Part shown: one piece after another, positions 7,425 through 14,689 of the stretch
Numbering within the stretch: position 1 is the stretch's first letter
Layout: every line of letters starts with the position of its first letter
Assembly: GCA_002396125.1 (NCBI GenBank)
Contig: DGWL01000035.1
Span: 1 to 23,439 of the forward strand
Direction: 5' to 3'
Source: Porphyromonadaceae bacterium UBA4259
Lineage (GTDB): Bacteria; Bacteroidota; Bacteroidia; Bacteroidales; Muribaculaceae
DNA length: 23,439 nt
Translations under genes and position numbers: made by a program
Notes under the pieces: model-generated
What the model was told of the DNA's origin: nothing
The model's database searches: none
The model's input: the letters and a program-made list of their open reading frames with translations, nothing else

Positions 7425-7506
7425 GTAGTAGGCGTAAACGAGTAAACAAGGCAATGGCCGGTTATAGTAAACAGTTGCCTCGTTTACCCTTTTACTCGTT
7501 CACTAC
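7425..7506. repeat. Imperfect inverted repeat built from GTAAAC motifs between gmd and fcl
   Basis: The gap holds arms at 7425-7454 and 7475-7506 that can pair, with a 20-base loop. The inner core is strongest: GTAAACAAGGCAA (7442-7454) against TTGCCTCGTTTAC (7475-7487), 12 of 13 paired. The short motif GTAAAC followed by AAG, GAG or AG recurs four times on the plus strand, so the element looks like a degenerate short repeat rather than a plain terminator. There is no T-run after it. Confidence 0.6.
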
Positions 7507-7529
7507 TTTACAACTCTACTAAAAAAAAT

Positions 7530-8603
7530 ATGGATAAAAACTCTAAAATATATGTTGCCGGGCATCGCGGACTCGTGGGGTCGGCAATATGGAAAAATCT
7601 GGAAAATAAAGGTTACACCAATCTCATTGGCCGCACTCACAATGAGCTCGACTTGATGGATGCTGTGGCGGTGCGGCGCTTCTTCGACGAGGAGCAGCCC
7701 GAGTATGTTGTCCTGGCTGCCGCTCATGTGGGTGGCATCATGGCCAATCTCAAGTATCGCGCCGATTTTATCTATCAAAATCTGGCCATTCAGCAGAATG
7801 TGATAGGGGAGAGCTGGCGGCATGGAGTGAAAAAACTGCTCTTCCTGGGCAGCACTTGCATCTATCCGCGCGAGGCTCCACAGCCCATTCCCGAGACCGC
7901 GTTGCTCACTGCACCGCTGGAGTACACCAACGAGCCTTATGCTATCGCCAAGATTGCCGGTATGAAGATGTGCGAGAGTTTTAATTTGCAATATGGCACC
8001 AACTACATTGCTGTGATGCCCACCAATCTCTATGGCCCTAACGACAACTTCAATCTTGAGACCAGCCATGTGATGCCGGCGATGATTCGCAAGATGCACC
8101 TTGCCAAGATGCTCAATCAGGGCAACTGGGATGACTTGCGGGCCGACCTTAATCGTAGGCCGGTAGAGGGTGTCGATGGCAAGGCATCGCAACAGGAAAT
8201 TGAAGCTGTGCTCAACCATTACGGCATCAATGCCGAGCGCTTGTGCCTGTGGGGCACGGGAGCGCCCATCCGTGAATTCCTATGGAGTGAGGATATGGCC
8301 GATGCCAGCGTTTACTGCCTTGAGCACATTAACTTCGATGACGTGCGTGGAAGCAATGCTGAGGTGCGCAACTGCCACATCAACATTGGCAGCGGTAAGG
8401 AAATAACCATCAGGCAGTTAGCCGAGATGGTCAAGAGCACTGTGGGCTATAACGGCAACATTGAGTGGGACAGCACCAAGCCCGATGGCACCCTGCGCAA
8501 GCTCACCGATGTTTCCAAACTTCACTCTCTGGGCTGGCGCCACACCATGGAGATAGAAGATGGCGTTCCCGCACTCTACCAATGGTATTTGAGTAGTCTT
8601 TAA
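7530..8603 (+). CDS. fcl: GDP-L-fucose synthase
   Basis: Fcl (WcaG) epimerises and reduces GDP-4-keto-6-deoxymannose with NADPH to give GDP-L-fucose. The N-terminal IYVAGHRGLVGSAIW carries the dinucleotide-binding loop (residues ~7-21). AAAHVGGIMANLKYRADF follows, then the signature LFLGSTCIYP with S108, and the catalytic YAIAK at 137-141. MPTNLYGPNDNFNLETSHVMPAMIRK and the C-terminal IEWDSTKPDGTLRKLTD are also characteristic. At 357 residues it is longer than the E. coli enzyme, through an insertion at about residues 200-240 that I associate with Bacteroidetes homologues. No separate -7 box is apparent, so it is probably co-transcribed with gmd. A strong hairpin follows the stop codon. Confidence 0.96.
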   Translation: MDKNSKIYVAGHRGLVGSAIWKNLENKGYTNLIGRTHNELDLMDAVAVRRFFDEEQPEYVVLAAAHVGGIMANLKYRADFIYQNLAIQQNVIGESWRHGVKKLLFLGSTCIYPREAPQPIPETALLTAPLEYTNEPYAIAKIAGMKMCESFNLQYGTNYIAVMPTNLYGPNDNFNLETSHVMPAMIRKMHLAKMLNQGNWDDLRADLNRRPVEGVDGKASQQEIEAVLNHYGINAERLCLWGTGAPIREFLWSEDMADASVYCLEHINFDDVRGSNAEVRNCHINIGSGKEITIRQLAEMVKSTVGYNGNIEWDSTKPDGTLRKLTDVSKLHSLGWRHTMEIEDGVPALYQWYLSSL

Positions 8604-8617
8604 GATATATACCATAA

Positions 8618-8666
8618 AATATAATAAGCACAATTTTGCATGTGGCAAAATGGTGCTTATTATATT
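8618..8666. terminator. Bidirectional hairpin terminator after fcl
   Basis: Outer arms AATATAATAAGCAC (8618-8631) and GTGCTTATTATATT (8653-8666) pair perfectly over 14 bases. Inside them ATTTTGC and GCAAAAT pair again around a five-base loop, with one bulged base. It lies between convergent genes (fcl and the small secreted protein) and can serve both. The T content after each arm is modest. Confidence 0.8.
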
Positions 8667-8685
8667 CTGCTAACTTGAACGTGGC

Positions 8686-9173
8686 TTACTTCTTAATTAC
8701 TTTGTAAACCTTGTCGCCGTCAATCACGATATTGATTCCCTTGAATGGGGTGTCGCTAACTTGACCCATGGGATTCACGTAACGCACATTATGGTTACCC
8801 TCGATGGTGATTTCGTCGATGGCAGTTGCGTCGAGCTTGAGTTGGAATTTGGCATTTGTCAAGTTTTCCTCGCCTTTGATGGGATAAACGTTGAAGTTAT
8901 ATTCAGTATCGGGCAGGCCTTCAAATACTGTCTTGAAGTTGATTGTGCGGGTCTCGCCGGCAGCAATCTTCACAATTTCGCTATTACCCTTAAGGCGGTT
9001 ATTGCCATTCTCCATGACGCGGTAGTAGATGGGGCCAACATATTCGCCTGTGCCGATATTCTTGATGTTGATAGTGGCGTTAATGTTGTCGGGCGTCATG
9101 TAATAATCACCAACTGTGAGTTGCGACACTGCTTCAAGATAAATGAAAGAAAGAGTAATGAAAAACGTTTCAT
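8686..9173 (-). pseudogene. Small secreted protein with Ig-like domain and C-terminal tail; signal peptide frameshifted
   Basis: The readable part is LTVGDYYMTPDNINATINIKN and onward: a CARDB/Ig-like beta domain (INIKNIGTGEYVGPIYYRV, then AAGETRTINF), a second strand-rich segment, and a tail VRYVNPMGQVSD...GINIVIDGDKVYKVIKK. That tail resembles the C-terminal tails seen on many secreted Bacteroidales proteins. The long frame opens only at a GTG (9246) with an implausible N-terminus. In another frame an ATG at 9173 begins MKRFSLLFLSFIL, a clear signal peptide, and one missing base near 9135-9140 would join it to EAVSQLTVGD. The intact protein would have about 163 residues. So this is either a recently frameshifted gene or a sequencing error. 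A terminator hairpin lies about 90 bases upstream of the ATG; a weak -7-like TCATTTTG sits in between. The function is unknown. Confidence 0.6.
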
Positions 9174-9262
9174 AAATAAAAAATAATAGGATTGATTGTT
9201 TGATGGCAAAATGATAATAATCACTTTGTTTTGACCGCAAAATCACCTAAAATATTAATAAT

Positions 9263-9300
9263 AAAAAAATAATGCATGAAAAATTATGCATTATTTTTTA
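9263..9300 (-). terminator. Terminator of the Tat-exported reductase gene
   Basis: Arms at 9263-9277 and 9286-9300 pair at 14 of 15 positions (core AATAATGCAT/ATGCATTATT) around an eight-base loop. The A-rich left arm becomes a U-tract on minus-strand RNA. It lies 35 bases beyond the reductase stop codon. Confidence 0.7.
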
Positions 9301-9334
9301 TGTGTGTGGATGTGTTAGTACAATAGTAATAAAT

Positions 9335-10678
9335 TTATCTGCCTCGCAGCACGGCGTTGATGCGGCTCAGCTGGTTGGGGATGCGGATGCCTTGAGGGCA
9401 TTTCTTAAGACACTCCTCGCAGTCCATGCATTGGTTAGCGCGTGCCTCGATGGGAAGTGCCTTGTTATATTCCTTGATAAATTGCTCGTGCTTGGCGGCA
9501 TAGGTGGGTGTGCCTTTCTCAGGCAACTGCTTGTTGTTCATCGCGTTGTTGTAGAACGTGAAGTTGCCGGGAATGTCCACGCCATAGGGGCACGGCATGC
9601 AGTAGGCACAGGCGGTGCATGGCACCGTGGGGATGCCTTGCATGGTGTCGGCAATCTTTTCCAGCAACTCATTCTCGGCTGGTGTGCAAGGCTCTAGCGG
9701 CGAGTGAGTTGCTACGTTCTCAACCAGGTGCTCCATCACGTTCATGCCACTCAGGGTGGTGAGGATGTTGGGGTGTGAACTAACCCAGCGGAAGGCCCAT
9801 TGTGCCACAGTGTCGTTTGGACGGGCGGCCTTGAGTTGAGCCACGCAGTCCTCGGGCATCTTCGACAGGGCACCACCGCGGAATGGTTCCATAATCACAG
9901 CTTGAATGCCTGCTTTGGCGAGCTTATTATAAAGATACTCGGCATCGGCATCAACTTTCCATCCACCTTTTTCCAGCGATGCGTGGCGCCAGTCAAGGAA
10001 GTTCATCTGAATCTGTACGAAGTCCCAGTGATACTTGTCGTTGTGGTCGACGAGCCAGTCAAACACGCGCACGTCGCCATGATAGGAGAATCCCAGATGC
10101 CTGATTCGTCCAGCCTCACGCTCCTTAACGAGGAAGTCGAGCAAGCCGTTTTTCAAGAATCGGTTTTCGAGGGCCTCCATTCCATTTTGCCCCACGCCAT
10201 GCAGCAGGTAGTAGTCGATGTAGTCTACTCTAAGATTCTTGAATGAGTTCTCATACATTTTCTTGGCCTCTTCAAGATTCCACAGCTTCTCGTCGTAGTT
10301 CGACATCTTGGTCGCCACAAAATATTTATCGCGGGGATGACGGCTCAACGCTGCGCCCACTATTCCCTCGTTAAGGCCACGGCCATAAATGGGAGCTGTG
10401 TCAAAGTAGTTGACACCATGCTCAATGGCATAATCAACAAGCCGGTTTACCAGCTCTTGATTGTCGCGCGGAAGGCGCATCATGCCAAATCCCAGCAGCG
10501 ACACTTTCTCGCCGGTGCCGTGTTGCACGCGATAGGTCATGTGGTTGCCGTTGGTGTTGTTATCACTGTTTTGGGCAAAGCTGTTGAGCGGTTCTAGCGC
10601 CATCAGTGCCATTGCCGAGCCGGTGCCAATGCCCAGTCTCTTCAAGAACTCTCGCCGGTTTAAACTCTTGTGTGACAT
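9335..10678 (-). CDS. Tat-exported aldo/keto reductase with C-terminal 2[4Fe-4S] ferredoxin module
   Basis: A 447-residue iron-sulphur aldo/keto reductase. The N-terminus has a twin-arginine signal (LNRREFLKRLGIG, residues 6-18) followed by a hydrophobic stretch, so the folded protein should be exported to the periplasm. The barrel starts near residue 48, with tetrad candidates D93 and Y98 (FDTAPIYGRG), K124 (ATKMS) and H160 (YYLLHGVG). The C-terminal part has two cysteine clusters: C354-x2-C357-x2-C360-x2-C363-P and C417-x2-C420-x2-C423-x3-C427-P. These can hold 4Fe-4S clusters, although the first cluster's last spacing is two rather than three. The substrate and electron partner are unknown. 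It has its own promoter and terminator and is transcribed alone, downstream of the exporter operon on the same strand. Confidence 0.92.
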   Translation of the reverse strand: MSHKSLNRREFLKRLGIGTGSAMALMALEPLNSFAQNSDNNTNGNHMTYRVQHGTGEKVSLLGFGMMRLPRDNQELVNRLVDYAIEHGVNYFDTAPIYGRGLNEGIVGAALSRHPRDKYFVATKMSNYDEKLWNLEEAKKMYENSFKNLRVDYIDYYLLHGVGQNGMEALENRFLKNGLLDFLVKEREAGRIRHLGFSYHGDVRVFDWLVDHNDKYHWDFVQIQMNFLDWRHASLEKGGWKVDADAEYLYNKLAKAGIQAVIMEPFRGGALSKMPEDCVAQLKAARPNDTVAQWAFRWVSSHPNILTTLSGMNVMEHLVENVATHSPLEPCTPAENELLEKIADTMQGIPTVPCTACAYCMPCPYGVDIPGNFTFYNNAMNNKQLPEKGTPTYAAKHEQFIKEYNKALPIEARANQCMDCEECLKKCPQGIRIPNQLSRINAVLRGR

Positions 10679-10711
10679 AATTATAATGTGATAGAATAAT
10701 TAGTTAGGCTA

Positions 10712-10719
10712 CAAAAATA
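10712..10719 (-). promoter_or_regulatory. Promoter -7 box of the Tat-exported reductase
   Basis: The minus-strand reading is TATTTTTG, matching TAnnTTTG, 33 bases before the ATG at 10678. A -33 TTTG is not evident. Confidence 0.5.
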
Positions 10720-10762
10720 CATAGAATTATTGAAAATCACGTAACTATAGCATGGTTTTTTC

Positions 10763-11869
10763 TCAAGAGCTGCGCTTTTTGTAGGTAAGTGCCGCTCCCA
10801 GGTTCATGATTACAGCCAGCACGGTCAGGGCAAGGAAGTTGAAGCGCATGTCGTAGAAAGTGGCTCCCTTGAGGAACACCGAGCGCAAGATGGTGATGAA
10901 GTAGCGTGGAGGCAATAAATAGGTTAAATATTGTGCCCATTGTGGCATTGATTCAATGGGGGTTAACAAGCCGCTCATGAGCATGAACACCATCACAAAA
11001 AAGAACATGAAAAAGATGGCCTGCTGCATGGTCGACGACAGGTTGGAGGCGATAATACCAAAGCCCGAGATTGTCAAAATGAACAAGAATGCCCCCGCAT
11101 AGATGGTGAGCAGGTTGCCCACCGATGTGAGACCATACACCAGCCAAGCCACTACAAGCGCTATGGTAATGACTATGAGGCCGGCCACCCAGTACACTAT
11201 GAGTTTTGCAAGGGTGAAGGTGAAGCGGTTAACCGGTGTTACGTTGATTTGTTCGATGGTGCCCGCCTCTTTTTCTCCCACTAAATTGAGAGCTGGCAGG
11301 AACCCTGTGATTATAATCATGAGAATGGCAAGCAGGGCGGGAATCATGAAGTTGCGGTATTCAAGGGTGGGATTATAGCGGTTTTGGATAACAAATAGGT
11401 CGCCATGACGCGCCGGCGAAATGCTTGACCGCAACTCGTTAATGCTGCCAGTGAGGGTTTGAGCTAGATATTGTGCTCCCAAGCTGCCTTTAGTGGCATT
11501 AACGCTGTTGGCGCTGATGCTCACTTTCTTGGGAAATCCTGTGGCAATCGACTTTTCAAAGTCATGTGGCACTTCAAGTATTGCATCCACTTCACCATCT
11601 TCAAGGCTCTTGAGCGAGAGCTCGAAACTTGGCGACACGCTGTGCAGCGACAGGTATTCACTTGCTTGAATCTTGCTGATAATGCGTTGTGAGAATTGCG
11701 AGTGGTCATTGTCAACAACGCTTACCTTGACGTGCCTCACGTCCATAGTGGTTACCCATGGGAGAACAAGCATTATCACGATGGGGAATGCCACTACCAG
11801 TCGTGGCAAGAAACTATTACGCTTGAACTGTAATACTTCTTTTTTTATAAGAACTTTTAATGTCGACAT
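10763..11869 (-). CDS. ABC-2 type exporter permease (YbhR-like)
   Basis: A 368-residue inner-membrane permease of the ABC2_membrane_3 type. After an N-terminal amphipathic stretch (LKVLIKKEVLQFKRNSFLP) there is one membrane segment at ~23-42 and a large periplasmic domain (~45-170). A membrane block follows, starting at FMIPALLAILMIIITGFLPALNLVGEKEAGTIEQI near residue 175 and containing about five segments. The EKEAGTIEQINVTPV motif is the conserved cytoplasmic coupling region. It is the last gene of the exporter operon, ten bases after the partner permease, with which it should form the heterodimeric channel. This is the layout of E. coli YbhS/YbhR, whose substrates include drugs and cations; the substrate here cannot be read from sequence. 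Confidence 0.92.
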   Translation of the reverse strand: MSTLKVLIKKEVLQFKRNSFLPRLVVAFPIVIMLVLPWVTTMDVRHVKVSVVDNDHSQFSQRIISKIQASEYLSLHSVSPSFELSLKSLEDGEVDAILEVPHDFEKSIATGFPKKVSISANSVNATKGSLGAQYLAQTLTGSINELRSSISPARHGDLFVIQNRYNPTLEYRNFMIPALLAILMIIITGFLPALNLVGEKEAGTIEQINVTPVNRFTFTLAKLIVYWVAGLIVITIALVVAWLVYGLTSVGNLLTIYAGAFLFILTISGFGIIASNLSSTMQQAIFFMFFFVMVFMLMSGLLTPIESMPQWAQYLTYLLPPRYFITILRSVFLKGATFYDMRFNFLALTVLAVIMNLGAALTYKKRSS

Positions 11870-11879
11870 GGCAATGGGG

Positions 11880-12974
11880 TTATTGAAGTTTGTCTTTAAA
11901 ATTCTTTAGAGCAATGGCAAGCAGGCCTAATGTCATGAAAACTAAGATTATAAAGTCTTTCATTATCAACCCGAAGGGAGCTCCTTGTATCATTAGCTTA
12001 CGCATGGCCTCTATATACCACCTGGCTGGCACTATTGCCGACACCGGTTGCAGCACCGCAGGCATGTTTTCGATGGGGAACATCATGCCCGAGAGCATTA
12101 CAATGGGCATGAGCATCACGGCTGCCGACACCAGCAATGCCACCACTTGAGTCTTGGCGACAGTCGATACCAGCAGCCCTAGCGATAGCGACAGCACAAG
12201 ATACACTAGTGATACAATTATTATTGACCCCAAGTTGCCCGTGAGTGGAATCTCCAGCATGTAGTGAGCAAGTAGCAGTATCGACGCGAGGTTTATGCAC
12301 GATAGTGCAAAATAGGGGACAAGCTTGGCAAGGATGATGCTAAGTGGCCGCACCGGTGACACTAGTAGCACATCCATTGTGCCGGTCTCTTTTTCTCGCA
12401 CAATCGACACCGATGTCAAGATAGCACATATCAAAATGAACACCATGCCCATGATGCCCGGGACGAAGTTGAAGGCACTTTTCATCTGTGGATTGAAGAG
12501 CATGTGTGTCTCTACTAAATTTGCGCTTTGCTGGAGCTCGCCCGCCAGGATGTTGCCTAGGTAGCCGGCTCCCGCTTGAGCAACGTTGGTGTTGCTGGCA
12601 TCCATGATGAATTGCATGGAGGGCTTGCCTGCGGCATTGGTTTTCCATTGCTGGATGATGTTGTCATAGTCGTGTGCAAAGAACACTATGGCATCGGCTT
12701 GCCCCGAGCGCAAGAAACGGTCAATATCATGCTCGGCAATAGCACCTTTGTAGGTGATATAAGGATTGGCCGCAAGCTTATTGACACTTTGTCTTATGTC
12801 TTCGCTCCACTTGGGCACAACCACAGCCACGTTAACATTGTTGACCTCGGTGGAGATGGCGAAACCAAATAGCAGGATTTGCACCACAGGCATGAGCAGT
12901 GCAATGAGCATGGTGCGGCTGTCGCGCAAGATGTGAAGCGTTTCTTTCTTTACAAATTTTATAAATCCTCTCAT
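11880..12974 (-). CDS. ABC-2 type exporter permease (YbhS-like)
   Basis: A 364-residue permease with the same architecture as its neighbour: FIKFVKKETLHILRDSRTM at the N-terminus, one membrane segment at ~21-41, a periplasmic domain to about residue 165, then FVPGIMGMVFILICAILTSVSIVREKETGTMDVL and four more hydrophobic segments. The REKETGTMDVLLVSPV stretch is the family's coupling motif. The two permeases are clearly paralogous yet diverged, consistent with a heterodimer. It begins 42 bases after the second ATPase gene; that is the widest gap in the operon, and I see no promoter in it. The start is the ATG at 12974. Confidence 0.92.
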   Translation of the reverse strand: MRGFIKFVKKETLHILRDSRTMLIALLMPVVQILLFGFAISTEVNNVNVAVVVPKWSEDIRQSVNKLAANPYITYKGAIAEHDIDRFLRSGQADAIVFFAHDYDNIIQQWKTNAAGKPSMQFIMDASNTNVAQAGAGYLGNILAGELQQSANLVETHMLFNPQMKSAFNFVPGIMGMVFILICAILTSVSIVREKETGTMDVLLVSPVRPLSIILAKLVPYFALSCINLASILLLAHYMLEIPLTGNLGSIIIVSLVYLVLSLSLGLLVSTVAKTQVVALLVSAAVMLMPIVMLSGMMFPIENMPAVLQPVSAIVPARWYIEAMRKLMIQGAPFGLIMKDFIILVFMTLGLLAIALKNFKDKLQ

Positions 12975-13016
12975 TTGAGTTGTCGGTTGTGAGTTGATTG
13001 TGCAATATGCATTGTT

Positions 13017-13772
13017 TTAGTCTCCTCGTTGTGCACCGCGAGCAAGTGTGCGGAACACCTCGTCCATCGATGTGGCCTCAAATTGTCGCTTCAGGTTTTG
13101 AGGACTGTCAAGGGCTTTGATTTTACCATCCACCATCATCGACACCCGGTGGCAATATTCGGCTTCGTCCATGTAGTGAGTGGTGACAAAAATTGTGGTG
13201 CTCTGGCTCGATGCCTCATAAATCATTTCCCAAAACTGGCGGCGGGTGATGGGGTCAACTCCACCCGTGGGCTCGTCGAGAAAAACGATATCGGGCTGAT
13301 GGATAGTGGCTACCACAAAGGCAAGCTTCTGCTTCCAGCCCAGTGGCAAGGAGCCCACAAGTGTGTCCTTCTCGCCCAGGAAATTGAGGCGTTCAAGCAT
13401 GGATGTGGCACGATCTCGCAGTGGCTTACTTTTCACACCATAGATGCCGCCAAAGAGTTCCATGTTTTCCATCACGGTGAGGTCGTCGTAGAGCGAGAAA
13501 CGCTGACTCATGTAGCCAATGTGGCGCTTGATTTTCTCTCCCTCTTTCACTACGTCAAATCCGGCGACGGTGCCGCTACCGCTAGTGGGGTAGCTTAAGC
13601 CACACAGCATGCGCATGGCAGTGGTTTTGCCGGCGCCATTAGCGCCAAGGAACCCAAAAATCTCACCTCGTTTCACGTTGAAACTGATGTGATCGACTGC
13701 GGTAAACGTTCCAAATTGCTTGGTGAGTTCATTTACCTCTATAATATATTGTGTTGTGTCGTTAGCTCTCAT
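13017..13772 (-). CDS. ABC exporter ATPase with degenerate signature motif
   Basis: A 251-residue ATP-binding subunit. Walker A GANGAGKT is at residues 43-50, the Q-loop at YMSQ (~87-90), Walker B VFLDEP at ~163-168, and the H-loop histidine in VTTHYMDEA (H199) is present. The ABC signature, normally LSGGxxQ, reads LPLGWKQ (residues 142-148), as I remember it in the second half of E. coli YbhF. With the other ATPase it reproduces a split YbhF. The start at 13772 overlaps the upstream ATPase gene by 11 bases, indicating coupled translation. It energises the two permeases encoded downstream. Confidence 0.94.
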   Translation of the reverse strand: MRANDTTQYIIEVNELTKQFGTFTAVDHISFNVKRGEIFGFLGANGAGKTTAMRMLCGLSYPTSGSGTVAGFDVVKEGEKIKRHIGYMSQRFSLYDDLTVMENMELFGGIYGVKSKPLRDRATSMLERLNFLGEKDTLVGSLPLGWKQKLAFVVATIHQPDIVFLDEPTGGVDPITRRQFWEMIYEASSQSTTIFVTTHYMDEAEYCHRVSMMVDGKIKALDSPQNLKRQFEATSMDEVFRTLARGAQRGD

Positions 13773-14685
13773 TGCTCAGTAGTTTGATGAACACATCTTC
13801 AATGTCGGGTACAATACCCTTGAGTTCTACATCTTCATGGCCTTGGGCAGTGAGGCTCTGCACCAGTTGCCCGGCATCAAAGCCGTCGCCCGCAAGCAGG
13901 TGGTGATACTCTCCTGCGGTGTAGCAGTTAGCGACAGTCTTGAGTGAGCGCAGGTCCTTAAGCAATTGGAACATGTGGCTTGACTTGATAGCATAGAGCG
14001 AGCCGTCAAATTTCTCAACCATGTGTTGTGGAGTGTCGATGTCAAGCACTCGACCACTATTGCACAGCGCTATGCGGTCGCAGCGGCTGGCTTCGTCCAT
14101 GTAGGGGGTGGAAACAAGTATCGACAGGCCTTGTTGTTTCAACCCGTGGAGCATATCCCAAAATTCACTGCGCGACACAGCGTCAACGCCGGTAGTGGGC
14201 TCGTCGAGGAATAGGACTGAGGGCTTGTGAATCAGCGCGCAGCTAAGCGCAAGCTTTTGTTTCATGCCCCCCGACAGGCGTCCTGCCCTACGTTTCTTGA
14301 ATGGCTCTATCTGCTTGTAGATGGGTGCGACAAGGTCGTAGTTCTGCTCAACGGTGACACCAAAGAGTGTGGCAAAGAACTCCATGTTCTCCTCAATGCT
14401 GAGGTCGGGGTAGAGCGAGAACTTTCCAGGCATGTAACCCACGCGAGCGCGAATTTCGCGATAGTCTTTTACCACATCGAGATCATCGACGCGGGCATCG
14501 CCTTCATCGGCATTGAGCAGAGTGACAAGTATTTTAAATAATGTCGTTTTGCCGGCGCCGTCAGGACCAATTAGACCAAAAATTTCGCCACGTTTCACAT
14601 TGAGTGTCACATGGTCAAGAGCCATGATTGTGCCATAGCTCTTGCTAATATTATTGACTTCGATTGCTAAAGGACTTGTACTCAT
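13762..14685 (-). CDS. ABC exporter ATPase with proline in place of the H-loop histidine
   Basis: A 307-residue ATP-binding subunit. Walker A GPDGAGKT is at residues 40-47, the signature LSGGMKQ (137-143) is canonical, and Walker B LFLDEP is at 158-163. The H-loop position reads VSTPYMDEA: proline 194 replaces the histidine. About 80 extra residues after the core (from KFDGSLYAIKS) form a C-terminal domain that ends in DIEDVFIKLL. With the 251-residue partner it matches the two halves of YbhF. It starts four bases after the adaptor gene ends and overlaps the next ATPase by 11 bases. Confidence 0.94.
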   Translation of the reverse strand: MSTSPLAIEVNNISKSYGTIMALDHVTLNVKRGEIFGLIGPDGAGKTTLFKILVTLLNADEGDARVDDLDVVKDYREIRARVGYMPGKFSLYPDLSIEENMEFFATLFGVTVEQNYDLVAPIYKQIEPFKKRRAGRLSGGMKQKLALSCALIHKPSVLFLDEPTTGVDAVSRSEFWDMLHGLKQQGLSILVSTPYMDEASRCDRIALCNSGRVLDIDTPQHMVEKFDGSLYAIKSSHMFQLLKDLRSLKTVANCYTAGEYHHLLAGDGFDAGQLVQSLTAQGHEDVELKGIVPDIEDVFIKLLSNES

Positions 14686-14689
14686 GCTC

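Noticed and set aside
7503..8219. 238-residue minus-strand frame over fcl
   Set aside because: It is antisense to a secure gene and shows no domain or signal content.
8686..9246. Taking the GTG at 9246 as the start of the small secreted protein
   Set aside because: The added N-terminus is AT-rich noise and leaves no room for a promoter after the terminator at 9263-9300; a better signal peptide exists one frame away.
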